Source: Adiantum capillus-veneris (Eukaryota; Streptophyta; Polypodiopsida; Polypodiales; Pteridaceae). Taken from it: 64,000 nt of DNA. Below the pieces are notes generated by a model that had not been told where the DNA came from, did not search any database, and saw nothing but the letters and a program-made list of their open reading frames with translations. The stretch covers positions 168,339,740 through 168,403,739 of the forward strand of contig CM043944.1 of the NCBI GenBank assembly GCA_014529385.2, read 5' to 3'. Position 1 is the stretch's first letter. Each line of letters begins with the position of its first letter. Below, one piece after another: positions 21,343 to 33,900 of the stretch. A program made the translations under genes and the position numbers.

Positions 21343-23504
21343 CAAACCCACACACACCCTCACACACAGACCTTGGACGAGGTGCTGCCGGCATACACAA
21401 TCTCTAGAAGCGGATAAAGAGGAGGAGGTGCTACCAATCTCTCGTCAATTAGGCTTCATCGGATCAGCATTTCTGGCCTAATTAGTTCGATTTACGGTAA
21501 TCCAAAGTCAATTTTATGTGTTCATCTCGATTCTCAATGAATTCGTTATCGTCCGCTAATTCTATGCAAAATCTAACTACTCTATCTAGTAGTAAACTCT
21601 CTAAATCACATATGTGATTAATCTATTTCACTATCTTAATCCAATTAGTTAATTATGCATCAAATCAACTTCCTTAATTATCAATTAAATAATGATTAAT
21701 AATAGTGAATTGCCAGCTAATTAGATCAATGCATGAATGATGGAAATAAGTTAATCTCTAGCAAAGTAGTAATTTGAGCGAATTCAATCGGTCATTGCAT
21801 TATGAATGAATTTAATTAACAAGGATTAAACTCTAATTACAAGAGATTAATGTGTAAATTAGAGAAATTAATCACCCTCTTAAATTATTGTCATTATAGA
21901 AAAGGAAATTCTTTTGCATTAATTCTGTACTTTTTTGTTCATCTCAGAGAAGCAATTAGTATAGCAAATTCATCATTCAATTACTCTAATTAAGCAAGTA
22001 ATCACAGGAAACTGAATTTTCCAATTGCCGAGTTAAACATCTAATTTTAAGGCCAATTCTCATAAGATCATGTGAAGATGCTGTCAATGTAATTAAAAAC
22101 TTAGATCAACTAGTGTTAATCTAAATTTTTTCCAAGATAGATTATGATAGAGGAGTAATTATCATACCCCTGAAATGATTTTGTTTCTTCCGTATAAGAA
22201 GAAATGGTTGTTAAAGTTAATCAAGTTGTTATCTGACCAACTGCGGATTGTCATGGTATACCGTACTCTAGTCTCTTTTGCGAAATCATCTTCTTAAGTA
22301 GTGAGTAAAAATGGCCCCAAAGAGGACCCGTTTTGGTGGATCTCAAGACCATGAGGCCGGGACGAGCAACACCAACGGACAAGGGAAGGCTCCCATGGTC
22401 GAGCAAGTACCGGTCATCTCACGAAGCAATGAGGAGGAAATTATCGAGGTAGACCTAAATTTTAATTCAAGTACAGTTTAATAACATTGCATTTTGGTAA
22501 GATAGGAAAATATCATTACCTCAATCATGTTGGTAATCCAACGGAGACCACGGCATTTTTAATTAGTGTATTTAAATTCAAGTAGGAAAGAATGTTTTTG
22601 GAATAAACTGTCTGAAGTAGGAGGCCAGTTCATTTTAAATTCCAATGTTGATTTAGTCCTGATCTCCCTCTTGATCACAGGGGACAGCTCGCGAGGATCT
22701 CGTAGTAGCTAGGATTACCTAGCTTAGGGCTTTGATCCACGTCTTGCGTTCTTTGCGGTGGATACCCACGACTTGCGTTCTTTGTGGTGGGATGTCCATG
22801 TTGTGCTTTTTATGTGGTGGACAAATGTAGTTGTATGGGGAACTAGGTGACAACGGGTGGAGTTAATACTCGTGTCGTTGGGGGATTTTGTGCCTCCAGG
22901 ACATTGGAAGTTTAAATGAAATGACTTATTGAGTGAATTCTTACTAGAAAGATTGCTTTGGTGCGACTTTGAAAAACTGTTTGAAGAGCTGTCTTAACAC
23001 AACCTGTGAATCGGAATTAATCAATGAATACATATGTTGAACAACAAATGTGTTAGTAATTAGGACACACAAGACAAAGTGTGAGTATGGAGGTGGAAAG
23101 TAGGGGCTTGGCTCGGGTTGCCAATGCCTATGAGAAGGGTGGTCCCGATTGGTCGAGAACTCTCTGTCCCCATAGTACGGTAAATGATGCTAGAAGTGCT
23201 CATTGCACCAAAAACAGTGAAGTCCCAAGTGTACGTGCCTTTAAAAGAAATGGAGAAAAAGGCACTCGAGATTTCTCTCCTTCTGGAAGGTGAGTCTTAG
23301 GAACGATGATTGGTTAGACACGCTTTCCCCTACGGGGTGGAACTAGATCTCGTTGCTAGTAGGCTCGGCTCAATTCACTTGGTGATGAGAGCTCGTCCGC
23401 TAGTTGATCCCTTAAACCACTTTGTTTGCTTCCGCTATAGATCTGGTGGCCACCCGGTTTACCATCAAAACCGTCGTTTGAGATGACGGGGTGGGGACCT
23501 CACA

Positions 23505-23960
23505 TATATCCTTAGCCGTAAAAGTTGTCTTGACTGGAAATAAATGGGTCATTTTTGTAAGCATATCAACAACCACAAAAATAGACTCATATCCTAGAGA
23601 TGTAGAAAGTCTTGTAATAAAATCCATGGATATGCAATCCCATTTTATTTGTGGTGCATCAATAGGTTGAAGCTTAACGGGGTATTGAACTCGTTCAATT
23701 TTAATGCGTTGACATGTTAAAAATCTTGTAACATAGTCCAACACATCACGCTTTAGTCCTGACCAAAAGAAACTCCTCCTTACAGTAGAGTAAGTTCAAA
23801 TGTATCGTGGGTGTCATGCTATAGGTATGTCATGAGCTTCCTGTAATATCTGAACTTTGATCCCACCTTGATTTGGAATACAAAGACGGTTACTGAAGTA
23901 AAGATCATCGCCTTCAACGTGGAAGCCTTTGATTTTCCTCTCTTGCTTCTCCGTGCGATT
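23505..23960 (-). pseudogene. gypsy-2 integrase, N-terminal part only
   Basis: On the minus strand, HDIPIA..HPRY and RFLTCQRIKIERVQYPVKLQ give the zinc-finger region, with a stop between. The core start MDFITRLSTSLGYESIFVVV then DMLTKMTHLFPVKTTFTAKD follows and is cut at 23505. The break point falls within the TAKDI segment, which in gypsy-1 continues into the second catalytic Asp. Confidence 0.75.
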
Positions 23961-25250
23961 GTTTAGGTTCATCAAATACTGAGGCATACCTTCTTGAATA
24001 AGGTCAATTAAAGAGCTAGTAGATGTTGTGACAGCCGCTACAGTACTCTTCTTGCTTAAGGCATCGGCCACAAGATTCTCCTTCCCAGTTTTATATTCGA
24101 TTCCAAAATCATATTCACATAGCAACTCCATCCATCTTCGTTGCCGAATATTAAGGTCAGGTTGGGTGTAGATCCACTTCAGGCTTTTATGGTCGGTATT
24201 TAGTTCAAATCTCCTTCCAAGAAGATAATGTCACCATACTTTAAGAGCATGCACAACGGCCAATAATTCCAAATCATGTGTAGGATAATTTAACTCATGT
24301 GTATGTACCTTACAAGATTGATAAGCTATTGGTTCTCCTTCTTAAGATATAATGCCACCAATTGCTTGTCCACTTGCATCAACAAGCACTATGAATGTCT
24401 TTGAGAAGTCCGAAAGTCATAGTATTGGAGCATTCACCACAGCTTCTTTGAGTTTCTCAAAACTAGCTTGAGCGCGTTCATTCCAAGTAAACACTTCAAC
24501 CTTCTTAAGTGTATTAGTCAATGGAGATGCAATCTTAGCGTAGCTTTGAATAAATGTACGATACCTTCCTGTTAAACCAAGAAAGCCACGTACTTTTCTT
24601 ACTAATATTGGTGTAGATCAAGATATCATCAAAGAAGACAATAAAAAAATCGTCAAGATGCTCTTAAAAAAACACATCGATCATGAGACGATTAAAAATT
24701 GCAGGAGCATTGGTAAGTCCAAAAGGCTTAACTGTAAATTCATAATTTCCAAAACGAGTATTAAAATCTTGTCTTTGGTATATCCTCCTCCTTGATTCGG
24801 ATTTGGTAATACCTTGACTTAAGATCAATTTTTGTGAAGATAGAAGCTCCATGTAATCGATCAAGTAGTTCATCAATCCTTGGTATTGCAAACTTATTTT
24901 TGACTATTACCTGGTTCAATCCACGATAATCAATACAAACACCATCCTTCTTCCAATCAAAGAGAACTCGAGTACTCCATGGAAAAATGTTGGGTCGAAT
25001 GAAGCCTTGTTCAAGAAGTTGAGTTAGCTGCTCCTTGAGTTCCGCAGATTCAAGTACCAACATTTTGTATGGTCTACAGGTAACTGGTTGAGCTCCTGGA
25101 GTAAGCTCTATTGCATGATCAACATCACGCTTGGGCAGTAACTGTGAAAGTTCTTCAAGAAATACATCATCAAATTCTGTTATCCATTCGAGTTCGGGTG
25201 AATCTATTTTCTTCTCCTTAGGGTTAAGCTTTACTTTGTAAACCCTTTCA
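23961..25250 (-). pseudogene. gypsy-2 reverse transcriptase and RNase H
   Basis: RT keeps [34 protein letters not shown] and [15 protein letters not shown], with a frameshift near 24770, then [17 protein letters not shown]. The catalytic FFDD motif is intact (about 24620-24631). RNase H has [45 protein letters not shown] and LVADALSKKS, with stops at several points. Confidence 0.8.
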
Positions 25251-25369
25251 TTTTTCCTATGATTCTTCATAAGTTTGGTAGAGTTCACTAGTCTGAGTTT
25301 TGGATTTCCCCGTTTCCCAATAACTGTAATCCTAGAGTTTTGGTCATTTTCAAAAGTCAATGAAGTGTC

Positions 25370-25757
25370 TTTACAATGTATATGAGCATCATTGGCTTTA
25401 AACCAATCCATTCCTAGGATTACATCATAGATCCCTATAGGTAAGACTCTGAAGTTTGCAGACGTATTGTGTCCATCTAAAACAGACGTATTGTATTCTG
25501 AAGTTTGCAGACGTATTGTGTCCATCTAAAACAGAATTCAAGTTACCCACTGATGTAGAAGATCGAACCTTCCTACCCCTAGATAATTCCACTTTAAGGT
25601 CTGTATCAGGGTGTTCATGAAAAATGAGATTTCTGATGCACTTAGGAGATATGAAGAAAGAATGTGTAGTCCCTGAATCAATCAGTAAGGTAAAATGGTT
25701 AATTTGATACTCCATTGGGGTTTCAATTACTAAAAATTGTTCATTCACTCCCTGATG
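25370..25757 (-). pseudogene. gypsy-2 aspartic protease with a 49-bp duplication
   Basis: The active site LLIDSGTTHSFFISPK is intact and so is the [16 protein letters not shown] motif. Between them the segment GAAGTTTGCAGACGTATTGT..CTAAAACAGA occurs at 25451-25485 and 25500-25535, a 49-bp tandem duplication that shifts the frame. Confidence 0.8.
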
Positions 25758-25761
25758 TTCA

Positions 25762-26871
25762 TTACTGCATGAACATATGTGTTTGCCTAATTTCCTTTGC
25801 CTCTACCCCCTTGAGCTCTATTAACTTGAGGTCTTCCTTGAGGTCTTTGATTTCTTTCTCCTCTTGGACGAGGTTGATGGTTAACATTTCCATTGTTGTT
25901 ATTGTTGGGGAAGGCGATCCATCCCGAACAAAAGGAGGATTTCCTGGTCTAAAGTTCCCTTGGTTTTGTGGTTGTCTTTGACTTTGGTTAAAGTTCTGCT
26001 GATTGAAGTTCCCGTGAATTGTTGATGGTCTAGGTCTAAATTTTTTGAAATTCCAATTTAGATTGAAGTTTCTACGTTCATAATTGTCCACCATTCTTGT
26101 GCTTGAATTGTTAATGGACAATCCCTGCGCTGATGACCAAGATCAAGACAAGTGTAGCACAAATGATCATGTCTGGCCTTCATACGTAATAAGTTCTCTC
26201 TTCTTAGCCGTGGATTTCTAGAGATTTGTTCCTCCTTGGGACGAGGCCTTTTGATTTCACGAACATGATTAAGTTCTGGTTTCCTGTTTTCGGTATTGGA
26301 TAACTCTATTTCAATGGGTTTTCCTGCATCAAGGACATCTACAAAATTGGTAAGACAAAGACTCTGGAGTCTAGTCTTCATAGGATTATGTAACCCTGAC
26401 ACAAATTGAGCTCCCTTGACCTCTTGCGTCATCCCTGCTAGAGCATACTTGACAAGGGTTCAGAAATGTTGATAGTATGATTTCAAATCTTTTGTTCCTT
26501 GAGTACAGTCAAGAAACTCATTCATACGGTCTGAATGATAAACTTTGTTCTGATAGTTCTTCTTGAGCTGGGTTTGAAGGTAATCCCAAGTTACAGCATT
26601 AGGATCAACATTGTTTTCTGTGCAATGGTTGTTTTCTCTAGTTTGAACTTAGCAATGATAGCTTTGTTTACTGCAGACGAATAAGCCAAATCAAAGTAGT
26701 AATCCATGCACTCAATCTAATCTTCAAAAACTTTGCCTACATCTTTGTCTTCCCCGCTAAAAATTTCCAGGCTGAGACTTGGGAGGCATAGCATTGAGGT
26801 CCTTGATGGTGTGTTGAAGAACAATAGGTGCATTTGTGTTAGCAGTAGCCGCATTTCCTCTAGGAGGCATG
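25762..26871 (-). pseudogene. gypsy-2 gag
   Basis: It starts at ATG 26871 (MPPRGNAATANTNAP..). The gag domain has WDYLQTQLKKNYQNKVYHSD, RMNEFLDCTQGTKDLKSYYQ and KGAQFVSGLHNPMKTRLQSL. A full CCHC knuckle CYTCLDLGHQRRDCP follows near 26130. The C-terminal part (from 26121) is Asn/Gln/Pro-rich. Stops and frameshifts occur near 26460, 26620 and 26750. Confidence 0.75.
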
Positions 26872-26905
26872 GTAACTTACTACTTTATATCAACCAAGGT
26901 TACAC

Positions 26906-27668
26906 TTAGTACAATATTCTAATCCGCTCAAAGTCCTTTAAGCCAAATAGAATAGACAGTTGAAGATAAGATGAGAGAGAGAATAGGAGAAAGAATAACA
27001 AATAAATTAATCCAATTTCTATATCACAAAACTTTGGGGTTCCAAAAATTCTACAAAGTGTCTTGAAAGTTATAATAAATACTAGTGGCTCTGACATAAT
27101 GCATCTGTTAATATCCATTGTGACATCCTTCCAACAATAGAGCATAGCTATCCCATTCTTTGAGTATATCTGACGGATGATCCCAATAATCCGTTTTGAT
27201 CTTTGGTTAAAACATTTCTTCATTACTGTGTGAGTCATAACATTGTTGAGTAAGAGATCAGTTAGTTATAGGTACTCCCATTTTTCTATGAACTATTGTC
27301 TTCTTGTACCCGAAGTAGTCATCAAAGTAAGTTGATTCTTTTGAAAACACCTCCGTTGTGTCCCACCCATCTGAGATATGTATATTTGCACAATCTACAA
27401 GGCAGGGTTTGTTGTAGGCATTGTATAAAACGTTTACATGGCGAGGATTGTGGATTAGTGACTTTTCAAATAAGTCAAAGAACAACTTCCAAGGTCCCTG
27501 GCTAAAGAATTTCACTTCGCCGGGAGCGAGCCAAAACACCTCCAACCTACCTGAGCCAGACATAAGTTGAGGCCGCTTTGCCTCCCTCCATGAACTCAAG
27601 CTCTGAAGGATTGCAAGTACCGGTAGGTGGTAGGGTAGCAACACCAACCATACCAATTTAGGTGCCAC
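26906..27668 (-). pseudogene. gypsy-2 pre-gag ORFs, unknown function
   Basis: A 136-codon ORF (27258-27668, MAPKLVWLVLLPYHL..) and a further ORF (26906-27238) lie upstream of gag. The first contains PWKLFFDLFEKSLIHNP and, 36-37 residues after the LF, a GWD. The gypsy-1 pre-gag ORF has LFYEQARRSPNYYF and GWE with the same spacing. No domain is recognised. The minus-strand TTGGTATGG near 27650 could be a decayed primer site. Confidence 0.3.
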
Positions 27669-27689
27669 ACCTCTTTGACGCCCAACACC

Positions 27690-29504
27690 GAGTGTTTATG
27701 CAAAGCAAAGGAAAAATCCCGGACGCGTTAGCCGTGTAAGTCATTCAACCCCTGATGCACCAACCGTGTAGATGCGCCTAACAAAAAGAAGAAGACCTAT
27801 GTAGCACCCCCAATCTAGCAAAGCCCTAGGTCAACGACCCTTTTGTCTAAGGCTAAGCCAAGAAGGTGATCCTAGTCTTGTAGCAGCGCTTCCATGAGAA
27901 ACATAACACGTGAGTCCAATCACAATAGCACCTTACGTATGCACAAACAATATTTCCAAGTAGTTAGATTATACACGGTCTCTACCCTTACACGTCTACC
28001 ATAAACCATACAAATCACTTCATGATCTAATCCCCAAACCATAAACTATAATCCAATCACATCACATGGGTGAGCACTCCACCCAACTCGGGTGAGACAA
28101 AACCAATCTTGCATAACCACTTTAGAACATAACATGGCTGCAAAAATTTTGGCAGCATTTCAGCTGCATAAACATATCCAAAAAAAAAAACAAAGAGCCA
28201 CACCGGCTTCCACCATAAAAACCACAACCATAATCCATGAGGGAATCTCAGCCCTTAACCACCAATCATATTCTCAATGAACCGGCTCCCACACTTGGAG
28301 TTTGACATATCCCATGTAGTTAATCGGATACACACACATATGACCCTTAAGACATGAGCTTTTCATGCATAAAATAAGTCTAACCAGCAACTAAAAATGA
28401 AATAAAAATATAATTTTCACAACCCTAAACCATACAAGTTGATGCATCACATCTGCACTTCACCTCTCTAGCACATAGAGCTAGTTTTGACCTAGAAAGG
28501 TGGAAACCAATTATACCCATGCACATGAGGCATCCACATCAAGCCATAATTTTCCATACATTCTGTGATAACATTCCATCACCATAAACATGATGCAAAA
28601 CAGCTTCGAGACCATAAACCATAACTTCACACATATGCAAAAAAACAACTTTTTGCCATTTTCGGGAGCATGAATGACATGCAAATGAAAGTGTTTGACC
28701 TCAAACCAAAGCATCAAATTCAGATCCATAATATAGACCCACACTCTATCACATCACTTTACCCATATGATCCTCACACACAACAAACGGTAATCCGAAA
28801 AGAAAGCCACTTTAATCATATCCGCCTATGCGGTGCGGGTTGACTAACCATATACCCTCACATATGTTTATGGGTATCTAATAAATGAAATCAACTCACC
28901 AAATTAACAATAAATCATACATAAGAGGATTGGTTAACTCACGACGTCATATGGTACTCCCCCTAGGTAGCACCCCTATACACGTAGGTAAAACCGGATT
29001 AATAACTCGAATACCTGAGGTGATAACGGAGACCTAAATGCATTTATCATCAAGTTTCATCAACCGTTTTCATTGGTTAAGTGGGTTTTCCCATCTGGTG
29101 AATCTATATAGTGGTTCTCCAAGGAGCTTGGGTCCAAAATTTTGACCAAAGTGCAGTGGGCAGTAAGCTGTTTTTTGACCATATCTCTTAGCTCGTGTGT
29201 GATTTTCAGATGAAACCAAAGAGAGATAATGTTCTAAATGATGTGTTTCATCTCTAGTTTAAAGGGTTCGGGCTGATTCATAAAGGTTTGTGAGTTATGA
29301 CCAAAACAATGTTCTCATCGCTTCTATGACGTGAATTGAAAAGCCCTTTTTATGCACGCACGTGATCATAAACGCATCATGTGCATAAATCAACGTGTTA
29401 AACATGATGAAGTAATCATGGGGCAACTTCATACATACTCGAAAAATCCATACATGCACTCGTACATGAAAAACAATCACCGAGAGGGTGACTACTTAGA
29501 AAAA

Positions 29505-29596
<92 letters not shown>

Positions 29597-30160
29597 TGAG
29601 AGAGAGATGATGATGGCTATGGAGTTAAGAGCTTCTCACTTTGCGTTAGAATTGATTAGGGACTGGCAAAATCTTCTTGCTTTGCCGCAAGAGAGCGGTG
29701 ATGAGAGCTACGTAGAGGTTTTCACCACGACAGTTTCCGGAGAGCGCGTACACCGTGAAACGAGAGAGGAGATAGTAAGCAAGTAGAGAGAGAACATCCT
29801 TCTTCTTCTTCTTCCCATATACGAGATAGAAGAGCTTATGGAGATGGTGATGAAGAGCTTGCACCACTCCGTATAATAAATACGCATAGCCTTGCGGTAG
29901 TAGATGCAGTAGACAACACTGAAAACTGAGCACTAACTATCAATTTATAGGCACTGCAGCAAGCCAGAGTGATGCCCAAGCCAAAAAACTAGCGGTAGTT
30001 TTTGGGCTAAGAATAGCTGCAGCTTTTTGTGTTTTTTTCTAAAAACATGCCTTTGCTTTTGATGGTCATCTCTCCCACTTACCATCCAATTTTTATAGTA
30101 AAATTGGTCAATTGAATAACATTCAGCCAACTAATGGAACCTTGGCTAGACTATGCCACA
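27690..30160 (-). repeat. probable gypsy-2 5' LTR and flank, non-coding
   Basis: There is no convincing gene here. On the minus strand a TATAAAT box lies at 29943-29949, followed by a TC/AT microsatellite, a layout like the gypsy-1 LTR (TATA box then microsatellite). The expected LTR length (about 2.4 kb) fits. The right end could be near 30155, where the minus strand reads TGTGGCATAG. There is no second copy in the window to prove the ends. Confidence 0.35.
29507..29597 (+). repeat. compound AT then GA microsatellite
   Basis: Thirty-three AT units (29507-29572) run directly into a GA tract (29573-29597). ORFs through this region are repeat artefacts. Confidence 0.95.
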
Positions 30161-30319
30161 CCGTGATGTCCTGAAATAATTATGAGTTTCTCGTACTGTT
30201 GATGTATTTACGGTACTGCTTTTTATAAAAATAATTCTTGTAAAAATCTCGTTTGGTCTCGTTTTTTCTTCGGGTGGTCATTTTTAAATCCGACTGAGAC
30301 TAAAATTAATATTTTTATG
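30161..30319 (+). other. short spacer before copia-2
   Basis: AT-rich sequence with no feature except the left copy of the copia-2 target duplication TTATG at 30315-30319. Confidence 0.6.
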
Positions 30320-30546
30320 TGTTACCATATACATGTAGTAGTGATGTGTGTGAACACACTGGGACCGCTGGGGCATTTTTTCCCTCTTTAAGAGGTTTTT
30401 TCCCATGAGCATTGTATATACGCCCATCACTCTAGGGCTATCTATCTTTCCATTGCACACTAAGTAACACACTCTCTATTGTGTGGCTTGAGCTTTCTTC
30501 GTCTTCTCCAAGCTGTGTGCGTTTCTTTGCAACCCTAATTCGAACA
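30320..30546 (+). repeat. copia-2 5' LTR and adjacent primer site
   Basis: The 227-bp LTR ends ATTCGAACA. The primer site at 30549-30560 reads CGGTATCAGAGC, with one change from the standard TGGTATCAGAGC. Confidence 0.95.
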
Positions 30547-30903
30547 ATCGGTATCAGAGCAGGTTGCATCCTCTCGGGCTTAGTCGTCAGCTGCTCTAGC
30601 ACACGCCTGCTCACTTTCTCCGATTTCAGTGAGGTTTGGCGAGCGTCCGTAGGTTGACAAATTTTTTGGATAAATTGGTAGAGCTCAGTTTGCTTAGATT
30701 TTTGATTCGGGCTCCTCTCGGCCTCCCTTTCCACTACAGGCAAGATTGCACATGCAATTTTGTCATTTTGTGCAGAAGCCGGTTCCGTTTTCTGCATAGC
30801 AGGTGCCTTACAGTCTTCTACGGTTTGTGCTATATAACACGTGTTTTTCTCGCTTCGTTTCTCCTATTTTCAGGCAGTTTTCACATCAGGTGCAACATTT
30901 ACC

Positions 30904-33900
30904 ATGGCTGACAACAACACAGATGTGTTCAAGATGTTTGCTGGTGAGGACAGGTTGGATGGGGGCAATTACCCTATGTGGGCTTATATGATGCAACACG
31001 TTCTTGTGTCAAAGGGCGTCTGGAATATTGTGCAGGGCATTGATGTACATCCTGGTTCTGAGGATATAGGTGATGTTGAGGATGTTGCAGGTCTTGCTGC
31101 AAGGATTGCTGCTATTAGAGTTGTTTTGCCTACAACATAACAATCTCGTTGGGATGTAAAGGATGCGCAGGCTCATGCATTGATTGTGTTGTCTCTGAAG
31201 CGCACCATTGTTCCTCACATCCCTTCAGCAAAATTTGCAAAATAGGCTTGGGATATTTTGGCTGGTCTTTATGCAAGTCGCAATGAGGCTAAAATTTCTT
31301 TGCTGCGTAAAGAGTTGGAGTCAAAGATTATGCATCAGGAGGATGATATGGACACTTTTCTTGTTGGTGTCAAGGATATCAATGAGAAACTTATTTCTGC
31401 AGGTGAAGTCATCTCAAACAGTTCCCTTGTGCAGACTGTTCTTGATGCCTTACCAGACTTTTGCTAGTACTTGGAGACTTTTTTGACCCAAGGAAATCCA
31501 GAAGTTGTCAAGTTTGATGCATTATGCACATTACTGTTTCAAGAGTCACTTTCCAGGAAAAACAGGACTAGATAGCATGCAGTTGAACAGGCTTTTATTG
31601 CTTCTCAAAGAAAGGGTGCTAACAACAATGCAGTCACTTCTTATGGTTCTGCTGCAAGTGGCAAAACTTCTGTTCCTAATGCTTCTGCTGGCAGCACTTC
31701 GTCTAGCAATTCTGGTGATAAGGGCAAAAAGAAGATGTGTTGCCATTATTGTAAAGCTAATGATCACTTGATCAAGCAGTGCCCTAAGTTGAAGGCCAAA
31801 GAGGCTAAGAAGAAAGAGGGTGGTTCCACTGCAAATGCTGGTTCCACGACAAATGCAGCCATTGTTAAGTCTTCTATAAAAGGAGACTGTAATGCGATGT
31901 TGATGCAGAATGGGATTTTAGTGTAGAGTGCACTTACAATCCTGCTATCCATGATGCATGCATGTCAGTTGCTGCAGATTCACATGTATGGTATTTTGAC
32001 AGTGGTACTACAAAGCACATTACCTCACATCGTGAATTGTCACTTCTCTTGAGTCTGTCCCTCATGGGAATTCAGTCACTTGTGCCAACAATGCCTCTTG
32101 TCCGGTTCAGGGAGTTGGAAAGATTGTGCTTACTGCTGCTAATGGTTTTTCTTTCACACTTGTTGATGCACTTTATGTACCTCGGATTAAGAAGAATCTT
32201 TTGTCTGTATCTGCAGTTGCTAGACTTGGACTTGTGATCTCAGTTTTGGTGATGAAATCGTTGCATCTGGGCTTTTGTGCCGTAGGCTGTATAAGCTCAC
32301 TTTGTATGACAAGTGTGGACAAAATTTTGCAAATGCTGTTGCAGATTCAAGGGCTATTTCAGATGCAAAACTTTGGCATACACGTTTTGGTCATCTGAAT
32401 TTTACCAGTTTGTTGCGTTTGCAGAAATCTGATATGGTTGCTTCTTTGCCACCTCTTGAAGCACCTACCAAACATGTTTGTGAAGGCTGTATTCTGGGTA
32501 AAATGCAGCGTTCTAAGTTTCCAAAGAATGGTTCAGTTAGGGCCACATGCAGGTTGTAGAATGTGCATAGTGATGTTTGTGGGCCCATGTAAACTCCGTC
32601 CTTGGGCAATTACCTGTACTTCGTGACTTTCATTGATGATTACTGCAGAAATGCATGGGTATTTCCGCTTAAAGAGACGCCCAAAGTTTTTATGTGCTTC
32701 AAACAATTTCTGGCTATGACTGAAAATGTATTGAAATGTACTATGGGCACCCTCCGTTCCGATGGAGGGGGGGAGTACATGTCTCATGAATTTAATGCAT
32801 TTCTGGCTAGTCGTGGGATAAAACACCAATGTACAGTGCCTTATACACCTCAGCAAAATAGTGTTGATGAGAGGAAAAACAGGTTACTTACGGAAATGGC
32901 ACGATGCATGGTCAAAAGTCAAGCTTTGCTGCATTCTTTTTGGCATCATGTGTGCCACTTATGTACTTAACAGGTGTCCTACGAAATCTTTGCAGTCTAT
33001 TACTCCATACGAAGCATGGCATGATAGAAAGCCTTCTATTGATCACATGCGTGTTTTTGGCTGTTTGGCATATGATTTGGTGCCACAAACACAACACAAA
33101 AAATTGGATGAGAAGGCTGTCAAATGTATTTTTGTTGGTTATAGTGCTGAAAGCAAAGGTTACAGGTGTATCATCCGCAAACAAAGCGTATTCTGGTTTC
33201 ACGGGATGTAGTGTTTGTGGAAGATTCTATTCAGCCCTTGTTGTCATGTACTCGAGACAGTAATGTAAGCTCATGGGACATTTATGACGCTTTGTTGCCT
33301 CTTTTCAATAATGGAAGTTCGAATGTAAATTCCAATGAGGCAAATGTACAGCCTATGGGGGTTTCCAAAAAAGTTACAGATCAGCCTATTACTGATGCAG
33401 ATGTACATGATGTACTTGATGAGGAAAGGGCTGATTATGAGCAGGCTAGAGGTATGCCAAAATGGCTCATGTATACATTGTGTGACATTAAATTGGATGC
33501 ACCTTTGTCTAGTCGTACTCGTTTAGGCTCTCACCATGCATCTTATGCACCGGATTGTTATGCTTTGGGTGTGTCTAGCTTACATGATGTTGAGGAACCT
33601 CTCTCTTTTGATAAAGCACATAATTAAAAAAATTGGATGGCTGCCACCCAATCAGAATATGATGCATTTATAGAAACTGACACATGGACTTTATGTGATT
33701 TGCCTCCAGGCAAAAAGGCCATTGGTACGAAGTGGGTTTACAAGTTGAAACGCAAGCTGGATGGTGAGATCGATCGCCATAAGGCTCTACTTGTTGCAAA
33801 GGGTTATGTAAAGCAAAAAGGCATAGATTATGAAGAGACTTTTGCTCCCACTTTTCTATGACTACTGTGTGTTTTCTATGTGCATTGGCAGCTCATTTTG

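Larger units (their letters stand above)
8160..23504 (+). mobile_element. gypsy-1: Ty3/gypsy chromovirus, 5' truncated, carrying a nested copia
   Basis: Order on the plus strand: truncated 5' LTR, initiator-Met primer site, gag, protease, RT/RNase H, integrase with C-terminal chromodomain, polypurine tract, full 3' LTR. This is the canonical Ty3/gypsy order, and the chromodomain places it among plant chromoviruses. The internal region is split by copia-1 at 12046-17169. All pol parts carry stops or frameshifts. It lies inside the integrase of gypsy-2, whose sequence resumes at 23505. The left target-site copy is lost, so no duplication can be checked. Confidence 0.85.
20592..23504 (+). repeat. 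gypsy-1 3' LTR, complete, about 2.9 kb
   Basis: It begins TGTAAGATCTCTGACC and ends ACCTCACA. It contains a TATA box (21243), a long AC microsatellite (21261-21339) just downstream of it, the conserved ATG exon (22311), and an AT-rich body. The part from 21340 matches the truncated 5' LTR. It ends against gypsy-2 integrase at 23505. LTRs of this length are at the long end for chromoviruses. Confidence 0.9.
23505..27690 (-). mobile_element. gypsy-2: Ty3/gypsy element on the minus strand, interrupted by gypsy-1
   Basis: Read right to left: pre-gag ORF, gag with CCHC knuckle, protease, RT, RNase H, and the beginning of integrase, which stops at 23505 where gypsy-1 sits. The rest of the integrase and the 3' LTR are not seen on the far side of gypsy-1. 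RT and integrase motifs are close to those of gypsy-1, so it is the same broad chromovirus-like group; its chromodomain region is missing. A probable 5' LTR lies at 27690-30160. Confidence 0.8.

Noticed and set aside
28422-28435. Telomere-like CCCTAAA
   Set aside because: A single unit with no array. I looked because EN-lacking PLEs can sit at telomeres; nothing supports that here.
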